Under the pieces are notes generated by a model, which worked only from the letters and a program-made list of their open reading frames with translations, searched no databases and was not told the DNA's origin. Below, one piece after another: positions 36,501 to 49,020 of a stretch of 64,000 nucleotides of DNA. Origin of the DNA: Bryopsis sp. KO-2023 (taxonomy: Eukaryota; Chlorophyta; Ulvophyceae; Bryopsidales; Bryopsidaceae). Within the stretch, counting starts at the first letter, position 1. Each line of letters opens with the position of its first letter. The position numbers and the translations under genes were made by a program. The stretch is from assembly GCA_030272585.1 (NCBI GenBank), contig BSYQ01000003.1:6882001-6946000 (forward strand), written 5' to 3'.

Positions 36501-37565
36501 ATGGTGCGCGATGTGCAGCATCCAATCAAATTGTTACTGTGGCTGGATCGGTCATGGAACAGCACAGCCATTCCTCCAGCGTGAAATGTACATCCACTGC
36601 TTGTACTTTTTTTGCACCACCACATTTTCCCTAATCGGTGTGGAATCAATGACAATGATTGATATTTCGAGGCGACAGGGAAAGCTCGCGCACGGACGCT
36701 GAAAGCGCGCGCAAACGCAGATTGGAACAAAGGCAAGCAACCTCAACGAACATCGAACAGGTGGGCGATAGATACCCTCCCTCACAAATATCTTGCGTCC
36801 GCGGGTTATGAAAGCGCTACAAAACGGCGGCGTACGCTCGCTGAGATGGGCGCTGCATGAAGTCGGCCACGATAGAGGCAGTGTCGTCGATGGGGTGGTT
36901 GACGTTCAACAGCGACCCTGTACAAGCAGCCGCGTTTCGTATTGCCTTTGGTATCACCCGCCACGAGCGCAGTGAAATTGGCGTGAGAAACACGTCGTCC
37001 CTGTTCTGCGGACGATTACTGTTGGCAGCATGTGTGGTGGATTATGGATTTGTCGAAATTCCCCATGACGGAAAATCGCGTAACTAGAAAGCGTCACTGG
37101 GGCTCTTCCAATATATTTACCCACCAACTGTGTCTCCCTTTCGTAGGGGTCGATTGTGGCTGTTGTTCGCTTCGTAAAACGACTTTTGAAAATCGCTCGA
37201 CCCACAGGGGTGGTTTTGTTTGATTTCCTGATAACGAGATTCCGCGCACTCGGGCGGGAGTGACAGCCTCCGCGTCAAAAAACGAACAGCAAAATTATTA
37301 TTAATTAGGGTGACTGAGTCGATTTGCTGTCCCCTGGGGATCTGGATTTGAGCAGAGGTGTGGTAGAATTCAAACAGGGTGTTCATGTGTGTGTGTGTGT
37401 TTTGATTGATTTTCACAAATGGCCACCCCCCCCCCCTTTTTTTCCTTTGATCAACATAACTTTTGGGGGTGTTTTTGAAAAAAAATCACCCCCCTCTCTC
37501 AATCGTGAAGCCTGTGTGTGTTTTGTGTGGGTGCGTTGTTTTGTTTCAAAGATGCATTTCATGAC
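33547..37565. other. 4-kb stretch without an assembled gene
   Basis: No full gene could be built. Suggestive pieces: on the minus strand an ATG at about 35,151 followed by a good donor (MDNCRDV then GTGAGT); a candidate exon 34259-34145 (acceptor TTCCCAG, donor GTGAGG) that reads STDANLVLLFLKNQRPIQPK; and a minus-strand open stretch 35840-35403 ending in a hydrophilic tail. On the plus strand 36857-37087 is open and reads as a compact protein segment. None could be linked in frame to neighbours. At 36,155-36,185 the unit GGGAATTTA repeats about three times next to a TTTG microsatellite. Confidence 0.45.
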
Positions 37566-40500
37566 ATGAACATTAAGGAGAGGTTTCAACGTTTGTCGGG
37601 GAAATCTTTAGATTCCCGGCTGGAGAGGCGAAAATCCCGGAGAAGGAAAACTTATTCGTCCAGCTGGGATATGGACACGGAGCCACGGCCAGGGACCGCC
37701 CAGAATGTGGCCAGCATGAGCAATCTAGGCTCCAGGTGAATATCCATTGAGATGTACAATTGTTGTTTGTCACATGCATTTCCGCAATTGAATTCTGTTG
37801 GGATCTTATTAGAGGTCTGGACGAGCCCATTCAATTATTCCAAAGAGTTGAAGGAAAAACAAAAACGGCTTGGAATTAGGTGATCTGTGGTATCTGCAAT
37901 GGACGACCATACATTCAAGGATATCCCCCCGGAACTATGTACATTTTTCTTCAAATCAATTCCTAGCAAAGTGCAATTCTGCAAAAATTTTCCCCAAACA
38001 TGAATTTTATGATGTTAATTTTCTTCCAGTTTCCCCACCAAACCTTTTTTTTTTCCTTCTATTTCTATAAAGAGCATCCCCTTCGATTCTAAAAAAAAAA
38101 TACATGGACCCGCTGTGCAGGCTTGTGTCTGAAATCGAAGAGGAGCCACGCCTCACAACTGTACGTAATTTACAGTCGCCCCAAAACTGGGAGGCCGATT
38201 TTGATTCTTTGACCGCCTCCCCTCGTGGCATGACAAGGGCTTCGTCCCCTTTACAGAGAGGAAGGGGGGGCAGCAATGACAGCTCCTTGACCGCTTTGAG
38301 TGGGAAAAGCGAGGACAGGGCAGGGAGCATCGGCTCCGCTGGCTTGCTGAGGCTGGGTGGAAGGAAAGGTTGGACCGCATCCAGATGGCAAGTCGGCAGC
38401 GAAAAACCCCAAACAATGATGCCTGGTGAGTTGCCAGTTTCTCGACCGAAAGGAGCTCCCTTCACCTTGTTACAAGTTTCTGAAGTTTCGACTGAGAAAC
38501 GAAAAAAATCGATGGCTAGAATCGGGAGCATATGGCCATTGAGTGTGGCTGTGGGATTTGGCGGACTGGGTGTAGTATTGCTATGCTTGTTTTGGGTGGA
38601 TATTTTGCTCCTTTGATTGATTTTTGTTTAAATTGGGGATGTCAGAAACGAGCGGTCCGATTCAGTTTCCACCTCAGCAGCAACTTGACCCAAGAGATCT
38701 ACAACGGTGCTACTCAACACCTCAATTGAGTGGTGCTACGGCTCCGAAAACAGCTGGGGAGCCTTCTGTTCCTACCACGTCATCTGGGATACCGGAGGTA
38801 GGCAATCAGAACATCAGCTTTTCGAAAAACAATCGCGGCACCTGCCTTAATTTATGCACGAGAAAACCGCCAAGGAAGCTGAGCTGAAAACCTGCTGAAA
38901 TTGGGCTGACCACTACAGGCTTTTCTCTTAACTTTTCCCCCACATGCGTGGTTCTTTCAAATTATGCTTGTTGCAACATAGTGTGGAGTTGTATCATTGA
39001 TCCAACTATACAGGATGTATTGCAATGTTGTTGATGAGATGCCTGTGTTTCATTTTTCAGGCCATGGAGTCTGAGGATGGTAGGCAAGCCCGATCGAACG
39101 GGATGAGGTTGGATACACAAGGGTCTAACAGAGCTCCGCAATCAGGTCATCTTAATTCTTACATAGAATTATTCCATTCTGTTCCGTTTTATGTTTTGGA
39201 GACACCTTGGAGGCAATACTGGTTTTTGGGGGTGATGAAGTTGTAGCAAAAAAATTGCCTTGGCTTTGGAACCAACGGTTGGTTTGAAATGCTTGTTTCG
39301 GTTGGGGATGTGTGGATTGGACAGGGAAGAGCAACTTGAGCAAAGAGTGGATCAACATGGAGCTGGACAGACTGAAAAGTGAATACCAATTTAAGAGTCA
39401 AATCGCTACGATGTTGCGGACGACTCTAGCCGGGATGAAAACTCAAAGATCGAGGAGGCTTTCGCACAACAGCCCCAATGGTGTGCTGGATGGCTCGTTT
39501 TCCTTTTCCGCATTGCATTCGTGATTTCTGTATTGTATTGTTGGTCACGATCAGAAAATTTCTTGAAAAAAGAAATAACAATAGTGGACATGGCCTGTGT
39601 TTTAGGGTTCAGTGGGCCTGCTCTTCCAACACATATCATGCCTGACCAGGAAATTGTGCATCCACGTCCTGAGCAGGTACCTTCCCCCTCCACCCCCCAT
39701 TCCCAAAAAAAGCCAGGAAGAGTTGATGCTGTTTCCCTGTATGAATTGAAATTAATGTATTTTTTAAGGATTTTTTTCTGTAAATTGTTGTGTCAGCTGC
39801 CAATGGATGGAGCCCCAGCTGGTATGAAACCACAGTGGAGTCCACCTCAATCTCCGATGCATTCACATGCCCCCGTTTCACCCCGTGAATTTTCTGCACT
39901 GAAATCCGAACTCCAGTCACGAAAGAAAGAAGTCAGCAATCTAGAGGTGGGCATCACGTCCCCAAAAAACAAGTCCCCGAGAATTGCTGGAGCTTTCCAC
40001 CAAGAAATAAATGTCTTGCTTTTGTGGGTGAAACCGCTGGAAAAAAAAATGAATTCTTTTTGGCGAGATAATGGCGCAGTCATTTGACATGACCAGAATG
40101 GACTGGAAAATACGAAAGCATTGTTTGAGAGCTGGTCTGGTCTTCCTGTCCCCAGTCTGACATAGCAGCATTGGAAGCCCATGTAAAATTGCTGAGCGAT
40201 GCTCTTGATGATGAGCGACAAGACAATCAAGATCTTTCGCTGGAAAATTCCATGCTGAAGGCTCAGGTGAAATTCACAGTCGCACCCAAAATCCTCCCCC
40301 CGCCTTGGCCAAACGAAAAAAAGTTGAAAAAGAAAAGGAGCCATTGTGTGTTGATTGATTTGAACTTGCATGTGTGCCTTCCTTTAATCATAGAAAGTTT
40401 TTTTTTCCTGGAGTTGAGTTTTTATGGCTCTTTTTGCTGGAGAGTTTTTACATTAACTGCATGTCATCATGGCTGTTGAACATATTATGTCATATTATTA

Positions 40501-40620
40501 CATATTAAATCCTAAAAAAAAAATTGAAATTTGGGATTGGCTTCCCAGGTGGAGAAACTCACTGCGGCTGGCGAAAGGCTTCTCGAGGGCATGACTAAAA
40601 TGAGGGGTGGTCAAGAGTAG
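37566..40620 (+). CDS. Ser/Pro/Gln-rich protein with C-terminal coiled coils, unknown
   Basis: Nine exons, all joints in frame: 37566-37735, 38121-38425, 38646-38797, 39061-39145, 39325-39480, 39606-39676, 39797-39946, 40156-40266, 40549-40620 (424 codons, 423 residues). The first ~230 residues are low-complexity and basic/Ser/Gly/Pro-rich (ERRKSRRRKTYSSSWD; ASPRGMTRASSPLQRGRGG). Short helical segments with heptad character follow: KEWINMELDRLKSEYQF, then SALKSELQSRKKEVSNLE and DIAALEAHVKLLSDALDDER to LEKLTAAGERLLEG-type residues before the stop. No enzyme motif, signal peptide or membrane span. Many SP and SxxS sites suggest phosphorylation. It could be a cytoskeletal or basal-body linker; this is inference, and I recognise no family. 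Confidence 0.8.
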
Positions 40621-42333
40621 CCCCGATCTAGAATGTTTCCCTATAGACTGAAAAGAAAAAATTCAACAAAAAAAAGAACAACAGAAGAGGCAAAAAAACA
40701 GCAATGCCCTCCCTTTTTTCCATGTTCAGTGCATGAATAGGGTGAGTGGATTTTATATTAGCCAAATTGATAGTAGTCTTGCATTTCTTCGTTGTTTTAC
40801 TTTCATTTTTGCTTTATTTGTGTGTGTGTGTGTTTTTTGTTTTCTTTTTTAAACTCTAGTTCTAGGTTGTGCTTTTCCTTTGCAATCATATCCAAAGTGA
40901 AAACTGCTTTTCTTTTTCTTTTTTCTATCTTTTTTTTTCTCGATCTTTTTTTTTTTTTCATCAGTGGGGAGGGGGCATATCTATAAAAAAAAAGGGAGAG
41001 AAATAGGAATTATATATTGTGGGCATATACGAAAGGAGATTTCCATTACTGGGGGGTTTACGAAAAAGAAAACAAGGCCGATTAAAATTGAACTGGAAAA
41101 GCTTTCCCCCCCCCCTCACCCTTGCTGCCAAGATTGGTGTAAAAAGAAAGGAAAAAAAAATGGGGGGTGGGTTTGCCAAAAGAACGAAAACATATTTCCA
41201 AGTGTAGATGGTTGGAGTGTGGGGATTGATAGCTGGTGATTTTTGTTTAAGACAATTCAAGGGGTTGGTGATTAGTAGTGCGGTGGTGACTTAGCTTTTT
41301 TAGCATGTGAATTTTTTTTGCTTGTGGTCCTCTTTCATTGGAGGCAGATAGGGGGGTTTAGGGGGGTCATAGATGTACATATGTGAAAGATAGATGGATT
41401 TTTTGGTTCCCTGAATTATTGTCATTGGGGAGCTGTTACTCACCGGCAAGACAGACTGATTTCTTTGCAACGGATAGCTCCAATGCAATACACTATATTT
41501 TTAGATGATCTCCATTTTATGAAGAAGAAGAAAAAAGCCTTTCTCTCTCTCTCTGGCAGCTGAATTCCTTTTGTTGGGTCGATGGAGGCGATCGTAGTGC
41601 AATGAATATTTCTTTTTTGTAGTTGAGGTTTTTGTGTGGTTCTGGTGGACATTGTCTTTGGAATGCTCATCTGTTTTTTGTATTCTTGCACACAAGCTGC
41701 TGGAAAATTGTGCTCCACACAAAAAACCCAACAACTATCTTTTCTCTGGAACCGATGAGATTCCCATCCAGAAAGAAAACATCCAGACGATCTTGGAAAC
41801 CTCCTGTAACAGCGTTTGCACAAGGATTGTCACCAGGTCTTACAAGTCATTTATCTGATGGCAGAGGCAAAAAATACAAGTGAAAAAAGTGCTTTTTTCA
41901 TCTTTGTTTGTTTGTTTTTTTACATTGGGCAAGGATGAATTTGGATCCAGTGAGTGGATTGTGTGTATGTACTCTCTGCAAAATTTCTGTTTGAAAGCAA
42001 TAGAAAGGGGCAAACTTGATTCTCCCACTTCAGATGTGTGCCGTTTGAGTTGCAGGGCAGCCGCTAACAGACAATTGATCCGTGGCACTGGGCACCCGCC
42101 ACATACAAGTACAAACGTTTGTGCAGTTAACAGTTGGAAAGCAGTCGCCCACAACACAATGCTGGTTGGCAGATGTCGATTTGACTGAGAAGTAACGGCT
42201 ATGAACCGTTACTGGAACACAATTTGAAGGTCCGCAGTTCTGGAGGATTTGCATTCTTATCGAGTTATTTGGGCTTGAGTTATTATCAGAACAAACACTG
42301 CTGCACTCTTTGAACAAGAGCAACAAACGCAGG
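40621..42333. other. Intergenic, low complexity
   Basis: 3' flank of the coiled-coil gene and 5' flank of the secreted-protein gene. T-rich tracts at 40,800-40,960 and a TG microsatellite near 40,818. Several short ORFs on both strands have no splice or family support. Confidence 0.55.
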
Positions 42334-43717
42334 ATGGCGAGATTGCAAGCGGCACTCCTTTTCGCTGCGGTGGCCACTGTGGTGCGTTCCTGATGACCCC
42401 TATGCCCACATCGAAGACCGCGTCGTCCCATTTTTACTTTTTTACTTTACTCCTTCGTGTGCGGAACAGGTCATTGGAATAGCAGCTGGGCAAGATGAAC
42501 CGTACAGCTCCGTTGAAGTCAGCCTTTCTGGTGAGAGGAAAGGTCACCCCCTCCATACAGCCCAGCTGCCTAAACACACAACACAGTTCACGTACAACTA
42601 TCCATCTCTGCCCTTTTCTCAAAACATCCCACTATGACTTCGAGGCGTCGAGAATTTTGTGAAGGACACTTTTGTTTTTTGCTGCAGAACGTGTCTCTAC
42701 GGGTTTAGAGAAAAATTTCCTCGCCAAGCGACGATCGGAAGACGCCTTCGATGGATACGTTGGAAAGGCTCCACACAAGATCTTCAGGAGAAGAAGAAAC
42801 TTGTCGTGGGAAGAACGCCAAAAAGACCGCGAGAGATTCCAAGAAAAACTTTGCAGAGGTGTATCGCAGGAAAAGCTCGAAGAGCTGGAAGAGAAATTGA
42901 GTGACAACCCACGCAAGGCAGCAAGAATTGCAAGGCTTCGACACCTCTGTGAAGATGGTCCGTTCACGATTGCATGGAAAATAGATAACTCTCGGGATAT
43001 TTGCACCTTTTGAACAGCAAATATATATCGCAAAAAAATAAAAATATATATATATACCACACGTCTAACGCTTTGACTTTGCTTAACCTGCAGCCGATGT
43101 TGAGGAAGACTATGATGGCAAAGTGCACGTTACTCTGGAGGGCTCGATAAGAATTGATGTTGTCGCGGACGGGGACACTTGCGATGTTACGGTGCAAACA
43201 GACGTTGGTATCTTCGGCTCTGCCGAGGGTGAAACAGAAGGCTTGTATGCAATACTAGCCGCGTCTCTTGTTGCAAAAGCTATATGTGCTGGTGAGGAGG
43301 TTTGAATACATCGTTTTCTTTTGCGTTTGTGGGGTTTTCATCGTTTCCTTCCAGTGAGCAAACACTGGGGCATCCCAATAAATGCGTGTGAGTGCGATCT
43401 ATTTCTTAAAGAGCCGTGCGATTTGTTGTGCTGCTCTAGATGAAGCTGTCGGGACGGGAGAGTACCTGCTCCGAATATACTCAGAAGCCCTAGTGACTTC
43501 GAACGATGGCGATTGTTACGCAGAAGTAGTTACCGAGATAAGTACAGAGACGGCTGTGGTTGGCGATGGGTTACTGGGCGTCGTTGGGGGCTCAGTTGGA
43601 ATTGAAACTGGATGTGATGGACCCGACGGCGAAAAGGCGGTCTTGATGACTGAAGTTGTGGTTCAGAGTGAAGCGGTGGATCGTGGTTTGGGTAGTTTTG
43701 GGTCTACCGGCAGTTAG
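42334..43717 (+). CDS. Secreted orphan protein with acidic, glycine-rich beta-type C-terminal half
   Basis: Five exons: 42334-42381, 42470-42530, 42688-42957, 43094-43291, 43440-43717 (285 codons, 284 residues). A signal peptide (MARLQAALLFAAVATVVIGI) spans the first splice. Residues 35-125 are very basic and helical, with the dibasic runs LAKRRSED and FRRRRNLS that look like propeptide cleavage sites. From about 127 the character switches: acidic, rich in Val, Gly, Thr and Glu, alternating in a beta-strand pattern (VTLEGSIRIDVVADGD; DVTVQTDVGIFGSAEGETEG; VLMTEVVVQSEAV). Six Cys occur in the secreted part. The donor of exon 3 (GTCCGT) is weak; without that splice the protein would stop at 43013. 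No family recognised; a cell-wall, scale or extracellular-matrix protein is plausible. Confidence 0.72.
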
Positions 43718-44601
43718 TGCCTGATGCTCTGTGTTTTTTGTTTTTTTTGTTTTTGTTTGTTTTTTGGTTCCAAACATTCGTCTGTTCACATTGGTGTACA
43801 TTTTTCCGCAATAGAAGCTGGGTGGCTTCTTCGCGTGTAATTATGTTATGTTATGTTATGTTATGTGAAGCGGTGGACCTTGGAGGAGCAAGTATCGGGT
43901 CCAGTACTGTCGATGCGACGGTGGGATACACGGGGAGGAAAATGTTAGGCCTTGGACGGAAATTGTAAAATGTTTTTGGAGCACTTTTTTTAATGAGTTT
44001 TCCACTGAGGAACATGTTATGATGTCAGGGTGTCGAAATCTTGTCAAGAATATGATAGGAAGGACATCAATAACACTTCCGACTCCGTACAAAGATAGCT
44101 CAAACAATTGTGTTTACAAACACTACCCAGATACTGTTTTGTGGAGCAGCGCTGGGAAAGCCCAATTCTCTCCGAGCAAACATCCCACTGTTTTTTCTCT
44201 TAGAAACGAAAACAACGAAAACAACGAAAACAACCCCCCCACGGAAGAAATTGAAAAAGAAATTCAACAGTTGGCTCATTCTGCATTCCTAGCTCTTTCA
44301 AATAGCGATGGCCAGCGCGATGGCTGCTTCTGGAATCGTTTATTTGGTTACAACTCGCCGTTGAGCGAAAGCAAGTGAACATGCAGTGCTCGTGACTCGG
44401 GCCGCAAGCGAGCGTGTTCGATTGTCCCATTGACACAAATCTCTATAGAGCCTTGTTCCAAGAGTTCCATCCTATCAACTCCCCTCTCTATTCCATTCCC
44501 GCACACATCCGGGTCGCCGAGCTCTTGAACTCCTTCCTTGAGAAAACACATATATCCGCGTAAAGTCGCAAGAGACGCCCACTCGGGACCCACGCAACAA
44601 C
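43718..44601. other. Intergenic with pentanucleotide repeat and a partial exon copy
   Basis: Contains the ATTATG/TTATG microsatellite at about 43,840-43,866, then at 43,867-43,968 an open stretch resembling the end of the preceding exon, and a plus-strand ORF 44019-44378 with a GAAAACAAC tandem repeat that has no other support. The promoter of the DUF4795 gene must lie near the right end. Confidence 0.5.
43840..43866. repeat. TTATG microsatellite
   Basis: About five tandem TTATG units. Simple repeat. Confidence 0.85.
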
Positions 44602-47437
44602 ATGGCCGACTCCGACTCCATCGCTGCCACCATCGAACAAATGAACTGGGAAAAGGCAGATCATGATGACTTCATGAAAGCGCTCAACCAATCTTTGTTA
44701 ATTCAGACCCCACTCCAGGTGTGGGTCTTTTCCTTCTCAAAGAGAGCAGCTCGCCCACCAAACTTGCACTCATCGGGTTGAATATCGAAAGAGACGTTGG
44801 GTTGCCAAAGTGGCGGCTTCCTTGCAAGCCAAACAAGGGCTGCAGAGAGTGGCGCGGAGTTTAGTCGAATATATGGGTGGAATTTCTATGGTGCAGCCGT
44901 TGACCGGTCGTTCACGGTCACCCTTCTTGTGGTGTGTAGGTATTGCTCGAAATGATGTTCAAAAGAATGAGCACGCAGTCCAAGGAGGTTGATGTTTTCA
45001 AAGAAAAGGTGAGATAATTAAGCATGCAACATGATCAAAGCAGCGTTGGTGTGAACATTTTCCCAATTGATGTTAAAAAACCTTGGCGGCTGGAGGCAAT
45101 TATATAAACCTCTGTTCTGGATTGAACGTTTTATTTAAGTTGCTTATCCGAATATGATTTGCCAGTGCAGCTGGAGTTCATTGAGAAAAGTTCCATCGAT
45201 GTAGCCTCAATACTGGAGAGGGTGCAATCTCTTGAGGGAAATATGAAGGAGCTTTCTGATTCAAAATTATCTCCCTTCACTCAAGCAGATATTTTGGAAA
45301 GACTTGACAAAGCTGAATTCACCGCCAAAAATGCGATGAAGCGAGTGACTGGTGCAATGGAGGACAGCGACCAGGTTGGTTGTATTTCTCACCAACCCAA
45401 GCCAACTGGAGCTCAGTATTTCCCAATTGGGAAATGCTGCTTCATAATGTCCAGATTCTCATCGCTCATCGAATATTCAGGTCCAAGGACCAAGAATTTC
45501 CAGAATGGAACGCCAGCTGAAAGGAGTCGAAAACCTGCCTGGTAGACTCATGGCAGTCGATGAGATTGCCGAGGAGCTTGGAATTCAAATCCCAAACACA
45601 GAGGTGCACACACATCTCCAGCAAATATGTTTCATTTTTTTGAACCTTGGGGCACCAGGCTAAAAGAGCTTCAGCCTCAATTTAAAAAATTTGGGAGCAA
45701 ACATGCCAGCATCTGATGCTCACAGCACAATTTTTCTGTTGGTCCCAGTTTGAGTGGGAAGATGAGACCCAGCAATCATTTGGAGTTCCTCAAAGCAGAT
45801 CAAACCGACTTGGGCTGCTGCAGAAAAAAGTCGTCGAAGTTGAAAAGGAAAATGGCGTGATGAAGGGGTATGTGCATAAGCTCCAATTCACGACCACGAT
45901 TGCATTTTAGGCTCAGACTTTTACGACAGCAAGCGTCTTGTTGCGCTGCTATAGTTTTCTATCAGCTGGAATCAGACGTTTCGCTTGGCGTTGACATCAG
46001 GACCATCAAGAACCTTCACAAGGAAATTGAAGGCCTCAAGACATCTTTGGGTCGAGCACAAGAGAACTCAGCTGCTCTTCTCTCGGGCATAGAGGACAAA
46101 AACAAGGAAGTTCGGAGACAAATGTCGCAAGAGCTCCTGGCGGCCAAACGAGAGATGTCACCTACGGAAGGAACTTCCTACAGCGATTTTGTCAAAGTGA
46201 TGTCGCAGATGGAAGAGCTCCGTCGAGACGCCACATACAGTGCCAAAGAAGTCGAGAATCTGAAGAACAAGGATATCTACAGGTGACAAGATGCAAAAAG
46301 CAAAGGGCCGATAAAGTTTATACTGCTGGTCGTTGGGTTAATTGGATATTTTCATTTCCAGTCTTCAGGAGAACGTAGAAGCTCTGGCACATCAGGTGCA
46401 ATCGTCTGCTGGAGCGCTCGAGAGAGAAACTCACATGCAGAAAACCTTAAAGAAGCTCGAAAGAGATATGGAAATCACAAAGAAAAGAGTCCAAAACGCA
46501 ATGTCCGCCGCTTTGGCTGGAGGAGACGGAGGGAGCTTGGCAGGCAAGGCTTGGGATGTCATACTTTGTCGAAGAGAGATGAAAAATCACTGTGAAAACC
46601 GATTGACACCTACGCATTTTGCAGGCGTTGCAAGGCAGGCAGACCTGGATGAGATTGTGGAGGAGCTGGGCAAGAAACCAAGCAAGGAAGAGCTCCAAAA
46701 GATTGTCTCGAAAGCGGTGGACGTTGCTCTCGATTCAGGCGGCGCTGTACCAAGCAACACAGACCCTAATTATTCTGGGAGAGCCCTCAAATTCAGGTGA
46801 AGAAAACACCCCTTCTTAAGAAGGCAACCAGCATGGAAAATCGTGGACTCAACGCCTGCACAACGCCTGCACTTTTGAAAAACACAGGTGCTTGAGTTGC
46901 GATCGTGAAGTGGTGACACAACGACCTCGCCCTCTTGGTCATCTCCCTTCGAGACAAGGTTTCGTTCCGAAGTTTGAGTCCATACCACCAAGAGATGCAC
47001 CAACTCCCCTTGGTCCCGGTCTAAACGCAGCGGAATTGAGGAAGCTACAGCACCTTGCCGCACAACGCCTGGATCTGCGCGACGCCAGCCCAGCCCCAGG
47101 ATCTCCTCCAAATGAGAGGCCAGCCACAGCCGTCCCCACATCACCCACGATGGGCTTTAATGACGAGGTAAGGAGGTCAATAGGCTTGTCGAATATGTAA
47201 TTTTTATTTTTTTGGTGGTGGTTGTCGAATAAGCTAGAAACAACACTTGGAATTCGACATTCAGGGGTTGATCTGGTGTGCTTGATTTGGTAGGAAATGG
47301 CGCGTCCAATGACATCGCCGCAAAACGGTTCAGTTCAGAGTTTCCCGGGCCCTTTCCCATCGCGACCTCCAACGAGACCAGGCAGCAAACCAGGCAGCGA
47401 CAAGAGTAGCGGCAAAACGCCGGTTTTCGTTTCTTGA
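44602..47437 (+). CDS. DUF4795-type coiled-coil protein, probable flagellar protein
   Basis: Ten exons: 44602-44718, 44940-45008, 45171-45374, 45481-45603, 45749-45867, 45911-46282, 46362-46543, 46625-46796, 46888-47167, 47294-47437 (594 codons, 593 residues). Nearly the whole chain to residue ~470 is heptad-rich alpha-helix (LERVQSLEGNMKELSDSKL; IKNLHKEIEGLKTSLGRAQ; ADLDEIVEELGKKPSKEEL). It then has RCLSCDREVVTQRP, matching the C-terminal CLSCDR motif of the DUF4795 family (QRICH2, C16orf96), whose members sit in sperm and algal flagella. A Pro/Ser-rich tail ends at the stop. The intron at 46544-46624 uses a GC donor (CAG/GCAAGG) and is the only non-GT donor used here. Exon 6 may begin later than 45911. 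Role: structural axonemal or radial-spoke-associated protein, from family knowledge. Confidence 0.82.
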
Positions 47438-49020
47438 AAGAACATCCTAATTTTGCATGCATTTTCGGGGGGGTTTGAGCGTTGGGGCAGGAGGAAGTGA
47501 CGTGTGTTATCAAAATTGTGGAGAAAGGAAAGGCTCCTTGGTGATGGGAAGGCACAAGGCACCCCCTCCCCCCCCCAAAAAAATAAAACAAAAAATAAAT
47601 AAAATATAGTAATAATAATAAATAAATCATCAAGCAAACGTGAAGCTGAGATGAGGTGTTCGACCCCTCGCAGTCTCCCACCATAGCACTTTCTTTTTTC
47701 CTTTAAAAAGCACACACAAAAGAGACAATATAATGACAATAACCAACCTCTTCTTACAATTACAATCCCACAATCAATTGCACCCAAGGTGACCTACAAA
47801 CTTCCTGAATGTTAAATTCAACCACCAATCCCAACCCCCCCTTTTCCCTCTCCACTGAGTCCTACCCCCCAATTGTGTGAATTTGAAAATGCTATTGAAA
47901 CAATAAACAAAGATTTGAGGGGGGGGTGCACCTTGAGCCTTGCACCCCCTCCCTCCTATCGGCACGAATAACAGTGCCACAAAACTTCCCCGTTTCGAAA
48001 TTAAAAAACTCACCAGAATTCCTTCCGAAACAACTGAAAAAAAAAATCCAGAACCGCCTGCATTCTTCCGCTTTTTTTTTCCCCTTATCTCCACATTCTG
48101 TAAAATTGAACCAGAAACAGTGGTAGCCCCTCCTCTCCCCCCCCAAAACAAGATGAGCAAAACTCCATTTTCAAAATACAAATCTCAAGACATTTCTGCT
48201 TGATTGCTTGCTTGTGGCTTTGTACCACAATGGCATTCAATTCAGTCTTTCTGAGTGTTTTTTTTTTTTTTTTCTATTTTTTTTTTCCCGCCCCTTTCCC
48301 CCTTCACGACCTCTTTATTGCCCCTTTTTTTTCGTCTTAGTGGTGGTGCTTTTTCATCGAGTGTCGTATTGTCAACTAAATCATACATCTCAGTCTGAGG
48401 GACCCCCTACGGATTCTAAGTCTCCGCAACCAGCTGTCAAAATGCCTAACTTTTTTTTCTCAAAGAATTCCACAAACCTTTTTCACACATGCAGTCCCCC
48501 CCCCCTCCCCTCTCTCTCTCTCTCTTGATTCTCCTTCAACAGGTTTTCTAAGATTTGCTTCCAGTGGATCATTCCCCTTTCTTCTAAGAGCAACTTCACC
48601 AAAAACAAACAATACAACTTTACTCCAATTTATAACGGAAAAGTTCCCTCTTTCTTTTTTTTTTCTTTTTTTTCTCGAGTGCCCATCACACAAAATGCCA
48701 ACCCAAAACCCTGGGCTACATTGTTTTTCTCTGCCTTCCTTGCTTAGCTTTTTTCTTTGTTGTTTAGCATGCTGCGAAAGCTATTTCAAAACTTAAAAAG
48801 TCGATTATCCTTCTTATTCCATCCAATCGATCAATCAAAAAACAAAAAAAATCATTTCACTACAATTTCTTGAGTAGTGCCCAAATCGCTCCCAAAAGGG
48901 GAGGGCCGAAACCGAGGAACTTAATGTGGGGGGGGCCCAATAACACAGGCCAAAAAAAACCAACAATTAACACTACGACCCACAATTTCAATCAATTTTT
49001 TCCTTCTTCTTCCCCCCCCC
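47438..49020. other. Low-complexity intergenic between convergent genes
   Basis: The DUF4795 gene (+) and the RAMA gene (-) converge here; both 3' UTRs lie inside. Rich in A/T tracts and C/G runs (for example near 47,562, 48,135, 48,495 and 48,935). No credible exon. Confidence 0.6.

Noticed and set aside
36857..37087. Phosphopantetheinyl-transferase-like fragment
   Set aside because: A faint resemblance (GRLLL...PHDGKS) only; no catalytic core follows within reach, so no call was made.
42690..43013. Ending the secreted protein at stop 43013
   Set aside because: Using the weak donor at 42958 keeps frame into two further coding-like exons; retained as a caveat only.
44019..44378. 119-codon plus-strand ORF with (GAAAACAAC) repeat
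   Set aside because: No domain, no splice support, repeat-driven openness.
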